Positions 52,748 through 61,932 of a DNA stretch of 64,000 nt are shown in pieces. The notes beneath the pieces were generated by a model. The model was not told where the DNA came from and did not search any database. It saw nothing but the letters and a program-made list of their open reading frames with translations. The stretch is from an uncultured Granulosicoccaceae bacterium. Its GTDB lineage: Bacteria; Pseudomonadota; Gammaproteobacteria; Granulosicoccales; Granulosicoccaceae. Made by a program: the position numbers and the translations under genes. How positions within the stretch are numbered: position 1 is the first letter of the stretch; every line of letters begins with the position of its first letter. The stretch is taken from NCBI GenBank assembly GCA_938041955.1, contig CALISD010000084.1, forward strand, positions 62,001 to 126,000, in the 5' to 3' direction.

Positions 52748-53740
52748 TCAGCGTGTAGGCGCCTGACGTCTATTGCGTTGCGACAGTATGCCGGAGCGTT
52801 CAACAATTTCCGGCACTGCGTGTTCCTGCCGGTAAGCCATAATATGGCAGCCGTGGACACCGTCTATTTCACTGACTTGTTGAATTATATCGATACAAAG
52901 CTGGATGCCTTCCGCTCGTTGATTTTCTGCACCGGCAAGGCGCTTTACCACTGCATCTGGAATATGCACACCCGGTACATTCTTGCGAATCCATTCGGCA
53001 GTTTTAGCAGAGGCCAATGGCCCAACACCTACCAGAATAAAAACCTTTTTATCCAGGCCCAGTTCACGCACCCGATGCATATATGTTTTTAACAGGTCAA
53101 TGTCATAGCAGTACTGTGTTTGAACGAACTGTGCACCTGCAGCTACCTTCTTGGCCAGGCGATCAGCCCGGAATTCATACGGCGGGGCAAATGGATTGGC
53201 TGCCGCACCGAGGAATACCGCCGGCGCTTTGTCAAGCTTACGGCCGCTTTCAAATGTTGAATTGTCGCGCATGTTTTTACTGATTTGCAGTAGTGACATG
53301 CAGTCGAGGTCGAATACAGATTTGGCTTGTGGGTGATCACCTGACTCAACACCATCTCCGCTCAGGCAGAGTATATTGGCGACACCCATAGCTGATGCGC
53401 CCAGTATGTCACCTTGTATTGCAATACGGTTTTTATCGCGACAGGATATTTGCATGATAGGTGAGTAGCCGGCGCGGGTTAGCAAGCCACAAACCGCAAC
53501 GCTCGACATGTGGCAGTGTGCGCCGCTGCCATCAGTGGCGTTTATCGCATCGACATAGCCATCAAATACACTGGCGCGTTCATACACTTGAGCAGGGTCT
53601 GCGGAATCTGGTGGTGCGAGCTCGGTGCTAACGGCAAACTTACCCGCGCGCAGCACACGTTCGAATCTTCCGGGTGAACTGTGCCCGGGTAGAATAGGCA
53701 ACAATTCTGCCGGTGATAGATGAACATTGCGTTGTTCCAT
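52748..53740 (-). CDS. Methylenetetrahydrofolate reductase family protein (MetF-like)
   Basis: A 330-residue flavin-binding TIM barrel: TELAPPDSADPAQVYERA, VDAINATDGSGAHCHMS, ILCLSGDGVESGDHPQA, GAQFVQTQYCYD. In this cluster it should run in reverse, oxidising 5-methyl-THF to methylene-THF. It overlaps the MetV-like gene by one base (TGATG), as in acetogens where MetV and MetF form a complex. The C-terminal tail is mildly basic (SQRNRRQAPTR). Confidence 0.9.
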   Translation of the reverse strand: MEQRNVHLSPAELLPILPGHSSPGRFERVLRAGKFAVSTELAPPDSADPAQVYERASVFDGYVDAINATDGSGAHCHMSSVAVCGLLTRAGYSPIMQISCRDKNRIAIQGDILGASAMGVANILCLSGDGVESGDHPQAKSVFDLDCMSLLQISKNMRDNSTFESGRKLDKAPAVFLGAAANPFAPPYEFRADRLAKKVAAGAQFVQTQYCYDIDLLKTYMHRVRELGLDKKVFILVGVGPLASAKTAEWIRKNVPGVHIPDAVVKRLAGAENQRAEGIQLCIDIIQQVSEIDGVHGCHIMAYRQEHAVPEIVERSGILSQRNRRQAPTR

Positions 53741-54198
53741 CAGCTTTTATCCGTTGGCTGATTTTTATCGCGTGCCACAGCCAGCCAGGACGAACGCCCG
53801 CTCAGCTGATGGTTAACGGGGAACTGCACGACGTGAACCTTGTTTTCAGACATCAGTGCGTTTCCTTCCCAGGCTTTGACCCAGACACAGGCCATGTCTG
53901 GTTTTATTTCGCAATTGCCATTGCTTCTCACACCGCCACAAGGCCCATTGCGTAAGCTTTTCGGGCAGTTCATCGGGCACGACATTCCGGTCGAGCTCAA
54001 AGCACATTGACCGCACATCTGACAATCGAAAAGAAAACCCTTAACCATTTTTTCAGTCACAGCGAATGGTTTTTCTATCCGATCGTAGCCTATGAAATTC
54101 CATACGGGGTGTAGCGCTACCACCATTTTCTCAAAAGCGTTATAGAAAATTTCCAATGCGCGGGCGCGGCGTACCGACCATAGTCTGACCTTATACAA
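53740..54198 (-). CDS. MetV-like methylene-THF reductase partner (cysteine-rich)
   Basis: A 152-residue protein. FDCQMCGQCALSSTGMSCPM, NCPKSLRNGPCGG holds seven or eight cysteines in the pattern of the MTHFR C-terminal/MetV domain, which binds zinc or an Fe-S cluster. A basic N-terminus (VRLWSVRRARALE) precedes it. It is coupled to metF by overlap. In acetogens MetV connects MetF to its electron partner; in this organism the electron acceptor is unknown. Confidence 0.88.
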   Translation of the reverse strand: MYKVRLWSVRRARALEIFYNAFEKMVVALHPVWNFIGYDRIEKPFAVTEKMVKGFLFDCQMCGQCALSSTGMSCPMNCPKSLRNGPCGGVRSNGNCEIKPDMACVWVKAWEGNALMSENKVHVVQFPVNHQLSGRSSWLAVARDKNQPTDKS

Positions 54199-54203
54199 CG
54201 TGT

Positions 54204-54530
54204 TTACTCGTCAGTGCTTGTGGTTGAGCTGTTAGGATCTGCAATGCCTTTGTTTTTCACTATGGCTTGTAGTGCTGCAAGATCAAACTGCTCTTCAATG
54301 GCTTGTGCGGCAGCCTTAACTTCCATATCCAGATCGTTGGAGCATTCTCTTTGCTCGCGACGCCAGTCTTCCAGGTAGGCATCAGTACTGCCTTTACCGG
54401 CGCGCATAGCAGCCATATCGATCGCTTCCTGAAAGCGATCAGTCAATTGAATTTTGGCAGTTTTACGACCGGCCTTTGCAGTGACCTGTGCCGGAATATC
54501 GCGCCAGTAAACGGTGATTAGTTTTGCCAT
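54204..54530 (-). CDS. PF13769 (misnamed virulence factor) small protein
   Basis: A 108-residue protein: MAKLITVYWRDIPAQVTAKA, then AKIQLTDRFQEAIDMAAMRA, YLEDWRRE. This matches the family named virulence factor, which is regularly found in corrinoid methyl-transfer clusters of alpha- and gammaproteobacteria as I recall. The name is misleading; here it lies between DUF1638 (13-base overlap) and MetV. A structural or assembly role in the module is a guess. Confidence 0.85.
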   Translation of the reverse strand: MAKLITVYWRDIPAQVTAKAGRKTAKIQLTDRFQEAIDMAAMRAGKGSTDAYLEDWRREQRECSNDLDMEVKAAAQAIEEQFDLAALQAIVKNKGIADPNSSTTSTDE

Positions 54531-55132
54531 TGAATAACACTTTCGTTGAACTGTTTGAGTCCGCTCTCAAGCTCGCCATAGTTGGTACGGCGATACTCGT
54601 ACTCCAGATTGAGTTTTACTGCTGCATCCTGCGCCATTTGCATCAGTTCTGGGTTGTCTGTTTGCGCCAGATAAATAAGTTTTTTGTAGTTGCCGAAATA
54701 CATGTCAAGCAACTCGGGGTGTTTGGCAATGCCAAGCTCTTTGATAATAATTCGGTCAAAGTGTCGGGCTAAAAAGTCGGTCAGATAAAAAGTCCCAAGT
54801 TCATCTTCCGACATCTCTTTAAACGCCTCGCTACCAGCTAGAAACTCATAGCAGTGCGCGCCCGGTAATCGTTCGACGTTTTCTTCCTGAATGACTGTAT
54901 CCAGTAGGCCGCCGGTACCGCAGTCTGCAAACGCAATGAATATTTGCGAGTAGTTATCACGCGCCTTATGTATCAGGCTGCGCACGGCATCAGGGATTTT
55001 ATCAGGCGTGTTGTGGATTTTTGCGGGTACACACTGTACCCGCAATTGCGACCATTGATTGATATCAATTAACGTCGTTATTTCTCGAGCCAATGCTCCG
55101 CAGGCGATAACTAGAGCAGGCTGTGATGGCAA
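54518..55132 (-). CDS. DUF1638 protein
   Basis: A 204-residue protein starting at MPSQPALVIACGALAREI. Conserved pieces are FADCGTGGLLD, GAHCYEFLAG and FGNYKKLIYLAQTD, which match DUF1638. Cysteines near residues 11, 90 and 113 and the His of GAHCYEF could bind metal. The family occurs beside corrinoid proteins and MttB homologues; its role is unknown. It starts 2 bases after the corrinoid gene stop. Confidence 0.88.
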   Translation of the reverse strand: MPSQPALVIACGALAREITTLIDINQWSQLRVQCVPAKIHNTPDKIPDAVRSLIHKARDNYSQIFIAFADCGTGGLLDTVIQEENVERLPGAHCYEFLAGSEAFKEMSEDELGTFYLTDFLARHFDRIIIKELGIAKHPELLDMYFGNYKKLIYLAQTDNPELMQMAQDAAVKLNLEYEYRRTNYGELESGLKQFNESVIQWQN

Positions 55133-55134
55133 GG

Positions 55135-55845
55135 TTAGCTCGCAGCTGCCCGGCGTTCGGCGATCAACTTGGAGGCGGTCTCTACCGCTACGGCCGCATC
55201 ACGGCAGTATGCGTTTGCACCAATCGCGTCACTGAACTCTTCGTTCAATGGAGCGCCACCTACCAAAACGATGTAGTCGTCGCGGATACCTTGTTCTTTA
55301 AGGGTATCAATAACGACTTTCATATAAGGCATAGTGGTGGTCAGAAGCGCCGACATACCGAGGATTTCCGGCTTGTGTTCTTCAAGTGCTGCCAGGTAGT
55401 CTTCAACAGGATTATTGATACCAAGATCAATCACTTCAAATCCTGCACCTTCCATCATCATCGATACCAGGTTTTTACCGATATCATGGATGTCGCCTTT
55501 AACGGTGCCAATCACCATTTTGCCGATGGTTTCAGCGCCGGTCTCGGCCAGCAGTGGACGTAGAATTTCCATTCCACCTTTCATTGCGTTAGCGGCCATC
55601 AGCACTTCCGGAACAAACAAGATGCCGTCACGGAAATCGATACCTACAATGCGCATGCCTTCTACCAGCGCATCGTTGAGAACCTTGTCTGGTCCCCACT
55701 TTCGCTCGAGCAGAATGTTGGTGCCTTCAGCAATCTCTTCGCGCAAGCCGTTGTACAAATCATCGTGCATTTGCTCGACTAATTCGTCGTCACTTAGCTC
55801 TGAGAGAATAATCTCTTCTTCGTCGTCGTATTCTTCTTCTGACAT
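55135..55845 (-). CDS. Corrinoid (B12-binding) methyl carrier protein with acidic N-terminal arm
   Basis: A 236-residue protein from the ATG at 55845 with GGAGAG 8 bases upstream. Residues ~25-110 are the helical cap domain (ILLERKWGPDKVLNDALVEG) and ~115-236 the Rossmann B12 domain with DxHxxG (GDIHDIGKN) that supplies the cobalt His. The first 29 residues are MSEEEYDDEEEIILSELSDD followed by ELVEQMHDD, with sixteen Asp/Glu and no Lys/Arg. This is much more acidic than usual MttC/MtgC proteins as I know them. It heads the operon through ASKHA. Confidence 0.93.
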   Translation of the reverse strand: MSEEEYDDEEEIILSELSDDELVEQMHDDLYNGLREEIAEGTNILLERKWGPDKVLNDALVEGMRIVGIDFRDGILFVPEVLMAANAMKGGMEILRPLLAETGAETIGKMVIGTVKGDIHDIGKNLVSMMMEGAGFEVIDLGINNPVEDYLAALEEHKPEILGMSALLTTTMPYMKVVIDTLKEQGIRDDYIVLVGGAPLNEEFSDAIGANAYCRDAAVAVETASKLIAERRAAAS

Positions 55846-56071
55846 CGGGTAACTCTCCGAACTAGATATCTGTGGGGTTAGAAGTCGCGAGTATAGTCTC
55901 GCTGAGTCTTGTTTAATGTAATTCTTCCAGCTTCGCAAGAGTAGGGCCTAAGCGTTGTAGTCCATGCCTTTTGCGCGACTCCGAATTTCTGATTTACGAC
56001 TCAATCTGCTGCGATTTGATTGCTATTTCGCAGTTATGGCTAGATTCAGCCTATTTGGCTTCCCCTTGGTC

Positions 56072-58405
56072 TCAATTTCTGTTCTGGGATGCTTCGGCCG
56101 ATTTGTGTCGATCGATAGCTTCTGCGGCCGCAACTGCACACATATTAACGATTCCGCGAACGGTGACAGCCTCAGTGAGAACGTGGGCGGGTTTGCTCAA
56201 CCCGACAAGCATCGGGCCGACTGGCAAGCCGTCGCCAAAGACTTTGACCATGTTGTAAGCAATATTGGCGGCATCGAGATCTGGCAGCACCATCAGGTTG
56301 GCAGATCCCCGGTAGGCTGAGTTTGGGAATATATGGTCGCGAATAGATTCAACCACTGCCGCGTCTGCGTGCATTTCTCCTTCGACCGGTAGCTCTGGGT
56401 AGCGATTGATAATGAGCTCCCGGGTACGACGCATCTTGCGGCTGCTGCGATTATTTCTGCTGCCGAAATTTGAATGGGAGATAAGGGCAATCTTTGGCTT
56501 CATGCCAAATTGATTCACCACCCGGGCTGCGAGCATCGATGTCTCTGCCAATTGCTCCGCCGTCGGTTCAACAGTGACGTGGGTATCGGTTAAAAAGAAC
56601 GTACCGTTCTGCAAGATCAGTAAAATAACAGCCGAGCAGTCGATCACACCTTCGTCCAGCCCGATAATGCCTTTTACATATCTGAGGTGGCGAATAAATG
56701 CGCCCTGCGTTCCGCAGATCATGGCGTCTGCGGTGCCCATCTTAACCATCAATGAAGCCAGCGCTGTAGCGCGAGTTCTGACTACAGCTTTTGCGTACGC
56801 GGGTGTCACGCCGCTGCGGCCCATTAGTTCAAGGTAGGCTTTCGCGTATTGTGCTTCATCAGGATTGTTGTTTGGATCAATTACCGTGAAGTCGACACCG
56901 GGCTCTAGTCGCAGTCTGAACTTTTCAATGTTTTGTTTAATGACCTCAGTGCGACCAATGAGTATCGGCTTGCAGATGCCATCATCGACAATCACTTGTA
57001 CCGCATTGATCACCCGCCTTGATTCACCTTCAGCAAACACCACACGCTGAGGAGCAGACATTGCTTTTGAAAATACCGGTTTCATCACCAAACCGGATTT
57101 GAATACAAAGTCGCTTAACTTGATGCGATATTCTTCAAAGTCTTTAATCGGTCTGGTGGCTACGCCACTGTCCATGGCGGCTTTGGCAACCCGCATGGGT
57201 ATGGTCGTCATTAGCCGCGGGTCGAAGGGTTTGGGAATTAAATACTCAGGTCCAAAGCCAAAAGACGTATCGCCATAGGCGGCGGCGACCACATCAGAGA
57301 CTTCCTGTTTAGCAATTTCTGACAGCGCTTCAACGCAGGCGATTTTCATCTCCTGGTTGATTTGCGTAGCCCCGACATCAAGCGCACCGCGAAACAGGAA
57401 AGGAAAACACAATACGTTATTCACCTGGTTCGGGTAGTCAGAGCGACCGGTGGCGATGATCGCATCATCTCGCACGCTTCTGACTTCATCTGGCATGATC
57501 TCGGGAGTCGGGTTAGCGAGTGCGAAGATCAATGGAGTGGGCGCCATGCGTGCAACACTCTCAGGCTTTAACACCCCGGGGGCCGATAAGCCGAGGAATA
57601 TATCGGCATCTCCGATGACATCATCGAGGCTGCGAGCATCGGTCTCGATTGCGTAGCGGCCTTTGTATTCGTCCATTTGTTCAGTGCGACCGAGATAAAC
57701 CACACCGACAATATCGATTACAGTAATGTTGTCTTTGTTTGCACCAAGGGCGACCAATAGATCAAGGCAGGCAAGGGCAGCAGCACCTGCACCGGAGCAC
57801 ACCAGCTTAACGGAGCTGAGGTCTTTATCTGCGATCTTTAACCCATTGATAATACCTGCGGCAACACAAATGGCAGTGCCGTGTTGATCGTCATGGAACA
57901 CCGGAATGTTCATCTTCTCGCGAAGTCTGCGCTCTATCTCGAAGCACTCTGGCGCTTTGATATCTTCAAGGTTAATTCCCCCGAAGCAGGGTTCCATCAG
58001 AGAGACTGCATCGACAAAGCGGTCGACATCGGTGGTATCAAGCTCGAGATCGAATACATCAATGTCTGCGAATTTCTTGAACAGTACCGCCTTGCCTTCC
58101 ATCACCGGCTTTGATGCAAGTGGTCCGATTGCGCCAAGGCCGAGTACAGCGGTGCCGTTGGTGATCACCCCGACGAGGTTGCCGCGTGCAGTCAGATTGG
58201 CAGCTTCGGCACTGTCTTCGACGATCGCTTCGCAGGCCGCTGCTACACCTGGGGAGTAGGCCAGCGCCAGGTCGCGCTGGTTAAGCATATTTTTAGTGGC
58301 ACTGATTTCCAGCTTGCCGGGTTTCGGATAGCGGTGATAGTGAAGGGCTGCTTCTCGAAGTTCGTCGGCCATGTGGCGCATACTCTTGTTATCAGTTTCG
58401 TCCAC
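56072..58405 (-). CDS. maeB: NADP-dependent malic enzyme with phosphotransacetylase-like C-terminus
   Basis: A 777-residue MaeB-type enzyme that converts malate to pyruvate, CO2 and NADPH. The malic N-terminal domain has [13 protein letters not shown] and [15 protein letters not shown]; the NAD(P) domain has [20 protein letters not shown]. Residues ~430-777 are the PTA-like regulatory domain ([20 protein letters not shown]). It lies just after lpdA in the same direction, linking pyruvate supply with pyruvate dehydrogenase. Confidence 0.95.
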   Translation of the reverse strand: MDETDNKSMRHMADELREAALHYHRYPKPGKLEISATKNMLNQRDLALAYSPGVAAACEAIVEDSAEAANLTARGNLVGVITNGTAVLGLGAIGPLASKPVMEGKAVLFKKFADIDVFDLELDTTDVDRFVDAVSLMEPCFGGINLEDIKAPECFEIERRLREKMNIPVFHDDQHGTAICVAAGIINGLKIADKDLSSVKLVCSGAGAAALACLDLLVALGANKDNITVIDIVGVVYLGRTEQMDEYKGRYAIETDARSLDDVIGDADIFLGLSAPGVLKPESVARMAPTPLIFALANPTPEIMPDEVRSVRDDAIIATGRSDYPNQVNNVLCFPFLFRGALDVGATQINQEMKIACVEALSEIAKQEVSDVVAAAYGDTSFGFGPEYLIPKPFDPRLMTTIPMRVAKAAMDSGVATRPIKDFEEYRIKLSDFVFKSGLVMKPVFSKAMSAPQRVVFAEGESRRVINAVQVIVDDGICKPILIGRTEVIKQNIEKFRLRLEPGVDFTVIDPNNNPDEAQYAKAYLELMGRSGVTPAYAKAVVRTRATALASLMVKMGTADAMICGTQGAFIRHLRYVKGIIGLDEGVIDCSAVILLILQNGTFFLTDTHVTVEPTAEQLAETSMLAARVVNQFGMKPKIALISHSNFGSRNNRSSRKMRRTRELIINRYPELPVEGEMHADAAVVESIRDHIFPNSAYRGSANLMVLPDLDAANIAYNMVKVFGDGLPVGPMLVGLSKPAHVLTEAVTVRGIVNMCAVAAAEAIDRHKSAEASQNRN

Positions 58406-58464
58406 CTACTGCACTGACCTGGCTGTCTTAGCAAAGAGCTTTCGATTAGCGCCTTACTGTCAGG

Positions 58465-60171
58465 TCAGTTTTTGGGTGCGTATATATCGGTACATGTGCC
58501 TTCCGCCACCTCGCAGGCAAAATTCAAAGTTTCTGACAGTGTGGGGTGCGGGTGTACCGTGAGTGCAATATCCTCTATGTCAGCGCCCATTTCCAGTGCC
58601 AGAACCGCTTCTGCCAATAATTCACCTGCATTGGTGCCTACCATGCCGGCTCCGAGCAATCTTTTGGTCGCAGGGTCAACCAATACCTTTGTCATGCCTT
58701 CGGTTCTGGCAATGCTCAGTGCACGGCCACTGGCAGCCCATGGGAAGGCACCTTTTTCGTATTCGATGCCTTTTTCTTTGGCTTCTATTTCGGTCAGCCC
58801 CATCCATGCGATTTCAGGATCGGTATAGGCTACTGACGGGATAGTTTTGGCATCAAAGAAAGTCTTCTTGCCTGAGATCACTTCAGCGGCCACTTTGCCT
58901 TCGTGGGTGGCTTTGTGGGCCAGCATCGGTTGACCGACAATATCGCCAATCGCAAAAATATGGTTGACGTTGGTGCGTTGTTGTTTGTCTACTTTTATGA
59001 AACCGCGTTCATCGACAGTTACGCCTGCGTTCTCTGCATCCAGCTGTTTGCCATTGGGTGATCTGCCCACCGCGAGTAATACTTTATCAAAGGTATCTGT
59101 GGTCGGTGCCTTGCTGCCCTCAAAAGATACGGTGATGCCATTGGCGGCTGATTCCATTTTGGTCACACGGGTGCCGACGTAGATATTCTCAAAAAGCTTG
59201 CTGACGCGTTTTTGAAAAGGGCGTACTAAATCGCGATCGCAGCCTGGTATCAGATCATCGGATAATTCGACAACCGTTATTTTTGTACCGAGTGCCTGAT
59301 AGACACAGCTCATCTCGAGCCCGATAATGCCTCCCCCGACAACTAACATTCGATCGGGAATGTCTGCGAGTTCCAGAGCGCCGGTTGAATCTATTAGCCG
59401 GTCGTCGTCATAAGGAAAGCCCGGGATGCGCACCACGGAAGAGCCTGCCGCAATGATTGCGTGTTTAAAATCGACAGTTCGTGTAGCACCTTGATCGTCA
59501 ATTTCAATTCGGTTTGAAGACAAGAACTTTGCAGCACCGTGTGCGACTTCTACACTTCGTTGTTTGGCCAGGCCTTTTAAACCGGTGGTGAGCTGGCCGA
59601 TCACTTTTTCTTTAAAGCCTCGTAGCTTGTCGAGATCAATCTGAGGTTCACCGAAGGTGATGCCGTGGTCTTTCATGTCACGGGTTTCATTGATCACTTG
59701 TGCTGTGTGCAGTAGCGCTTTAGAGGGAATGCAGCCGACGTTGAGGCAAACCCCGCCAAGTTGTGGATAGCGTTCAATCAGAAGTACCGATAACCCGAGA
59801 TCTGCTGCACGGAACGCGGCAGTATAACCGCCGGGTCCCGCGCCAATCACTGCCACATCGTATTGACTACCGGAAGCTTGAGTATTGGCTTTTGGTTTTG
59901 TTGTTTGCTCGACCGTATTATCGACGGTTTCTTCAGCGACGATAATGGCGATAGGTGTGCCTTTGGCAATTCGATCCCCTATGGATACCAGTATTTCACT
60001 GACTTCACCGCGTGCAGGTGAAGGAATTTCCATACTGGCTTTGTCGCTTTCGACCGTAAGCAGTGAGTCGTCAATGTTGATGTTGTCACCAACGTGTACC
60101 AACAACTCGATGATTTCGACATCGTCAAAGTCGCCAATATCAGGCACTGTAATCGTTACGAGATTATCCAC
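58465..60171 (-). CDS. lpdA: Dihydrolipoyl dehydrogenase (E3) with N-terminal lipoyl domain
   Basis: A 568-residue E3. Residues 1-80 form a lipoyl domain (VESDKASMEIPSP with lipoyl Lys). FAD binding is GAGPGGYTAAFRAADLG, the redox disulfide is in GGVCLNVGCIPSK, and the C-terminal His-Glu pair is in HPHPTLSE. Reoxidises dihydrolipoamide and reduces NAD. It lies 122 bases after aceF in the same operon direction. Confidence 0.95.
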   Translation of the reverse strand: MDNLVTITVPDIGDFDDVEIIELLVHVGDNINIDDSLLTVESDKASMEIPSPARGEVSEILVSIGDRIAKGTPIAIIVAEETVDNTVEQTTKPKANTQASGSQYDVAVIGAGPGGYTAAFRAADLGLSVLLIERYPQLGGVCLNVGCIPSKALLHTAQVINETRDMKDHGITFGEPQIDLDKLRGFKEKVIGQLTTGLKGLAKQRSVEVAHGAAKFLSSNRIEIDDQGATRTVDFKHAIIAAGSSVVRIPGFPYDDDRLIDSTGALELADIPDRMLVVGGGIIGLEMSCVYQALGTKITVVELSDDLIPGCDRDLVRPFQKRVSKLFENIYVGTRVTKMESAANGITVSFEGSKAPTTDTFDKVLLAVGRSPNGKQLDAENAGVTVDERGFIKVDKQQRTNVNHIFAIGDIVGQPMLAHKATHEGKVAAEVISGKKTFFDAKTIPSVAYTDPEIAWMGLTEIEAKEKGIEYEKGAFPWAASGRALSIARTEGMTKVLVDPATKRLLGAGMVGTNAGELLAEAVLALEMGADIEDIALTVHPHPTLSETLNFACEVAEGTCTDIYAPKN

Positions 60172-60293
60172 GTGTTGTCTCCGTGACTAACTGATAGTAC
60201 TTAATCAGATTGAATGCGCTTACTGATATGCGCATTCAATGCTGTGATGAGGAACAAAGCTCAGTTGCTATAACCAGGCATTTGCCGAGTGTA

Positions 60294-61919
60294 TTAATAC
60301 AGCAGCATCTTGCGTATATCGCCAATCACTTTGCAGTAATGCGCCATAAAGCGCGCGCCGTCTGCGCCATCAATCACCCGATGATCGTAGGTAAGGTCAA
60401 GCGGACACATCAGGCGTGGGGCGAACTTCTTACCGTTCCAGACGGGTTGCATTCTGGCTCTGGTGATACCGAGTATGGCCACCTCGGGTGGGTTGACTAT
60501 CGGTGTGAACCCACTGCCGCCAATACCGCCAAGGCTTGAGATGGTCATGCTTGCCCCCTGCATTTCGGAAGGTTTGAGTTTCTTGTCTCTTGCACGTGTG
60601 CTGAGATCAGTCATCTCCTCGGAGAGATCATAAATACTTTTCTTGTCAGTGTCTTTTAGTACCGGCACGACCAATCCATTAGGTGTGTCTACAGCGATAC
60701 CGATATTAAAATATTTTTTATAGAATAATGATTGACCATCAGCTGACAGTGATGAGTTAAAGCGTGGGAATTGCTTAAGTGCCGCTGTCAGCGCTTTGAT
60801 ATGAAATACCAAACCCGTTACCCGTACGCCTTGATCGGCGGCTTCCTGCTTGATGGACTGGCGAAACGCTTCTGTCTCGGTAATATCTGCATCATCGTGA
60901 TGCGTGACCATTGGTAAATTAAGCCAGGCACGATGCAGGTTCTCTGAAGTGAGCACGTTGATACGTGTCATCTCAACCCGTTCGACTTCGCCAAACTTGC
61001 TGAAATCAACTTCAGGTATGGAAGGAATTCCTGCACCTGCGTGACCTGCGCCACCGTAGTTGCTGCCGGTAGATGACATGGCAGATTTTACGAACTCTTG
61101 CACATCGTCTTTTAGAATTCGATTTTTACGACCGCTACCCGTCACCAGGCCAAGGTCTACTCCCAGTTGCCTGGCGAATTTTCTAACCGCCGGGCTTGCA
61201 TGTGCTTTGCGATAAGATTCATCAGCAAGTTTTTGTGTCGGTGATGTTTTAGATTGTGGTTTGTTGGTCACCGGCGCTGTCGTGGCAGGATTGGAAACCG
61301 TTTCAGATTCTACCTGCGCTTTTTGAGGTGCAGCTTTCACTGGCTCTTCCACGGTAGCGGTAGAAGCGGAACCTTCAATTTCTGCAATCAGTGCACCCTG
61401 GGAAAGCTTGTCACCCACGGACACAGCCATGGAGGTGATTTTGCCTGCGACGCTCGATGGAATTTCCATGCTCGCTTTGTCGCTTTCAAGTGTAATCAAA
61501 GACTGATCAAGTTCGACAATATCACCGACCTTGGCGAGTACTTCGATCACTTCAATTTCTTCAAAATCACCAATTTCAGGAACAATCACACGACTAATGC
61601 CACTGCTGGCGGTTGAAGCTGCAGGTGCTGTTTCCGGTTCTGCTGCAGGTTTGCTTTGCATTTCACTGCCTGAATTGGATTCAGCAGAAACGCGTGCGAT
61701 CAGATCACCTTCTTTTAACTTGTCACCAACATTCACCACAAGCTCTGTGATGGTGCCGGCGTGTGTTGATGGTATCTCCATGCTGGCTTTATCACTTTCA
61801 AGTGTGATTAAAGACTGCTCAGCGGTAACGCTCTCACCTTGCGCCACCAGCACTTCGATAATTTCAACGCTATCGTATTCGCCTATATCCGGTACGCGGA
61901 TGTCTATGGATGCTGCCAT
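60294..61919 (-). CDS. aceF: Pyruvate dehydrogenase E2, dihydrolipoyl acetyltransferase
   Basis: About 541 residues from the ATG at 61919 (GGGGAA upstream). Two lipoyl domains (~1-80 and ~110-190), each with ESDKASMEIPS, are joined by Ala/Pro/Ser linkers. A peripheral subunit-binding domain follows (ASPAVRKFARQLGVDLGLV) and then the catalytic domain with the active-site His in YDHRVIDGADGARF. It starts 13 bases after aceE. Confidence 0.95.
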   Translation of the reverse strand: MAASIDIRVPDIGEYDSVEIIEVLVAQGESVTAEQSLITLESDKASMEIPSTHAGTITELVVNVGDKLKEGDLIARVSAESNSGSEMQSKPAAEPETAPAASTASSGISRVIVPEIGDFEEIEVIEVLAKVGDIVELDQSLITLESDKASMEIPSSVAGKITSMAVSVGDKLSQGALIAEIEGSASTATVEEPVKAAPQKAQVESETVSNPATTAPVTNKPQSKTSPTQKLADESYRKAHASPAVRKFARQLGVDLGLVTGSGRKNRILKDDVQEFVKSAMSSTGSNYGGAGHAGAGIPSIPEVDFSKFGEVERVEMTRINVLTSENLHRAWLNLPMVTHHDDADITETEAFRQSIKQEAADQGVRVTGLVFHIKALTAALKQFPRFNSSLSADGQSLFYKKYFNIGIAVDTPNGLVVPVLKDTDKKSIYDLSEEMTDLSTRARDKKLKPSEMQGASMTISSLGGIGGSGFTPIVNPPEVAILGITRARMQPVWNGKKFAPRLMCPLDLTYDHRVIDGADGARFMAHYCKVIGDIRKMLLY

Positions 61920-61932
61920 GTTTTTCCCCGGG

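Noticed and set aside
54204-54530. A virulence gene
   Set aside because: The family name is historical; operon context is corrinoid metabolism and nothing points to pathogenesis.
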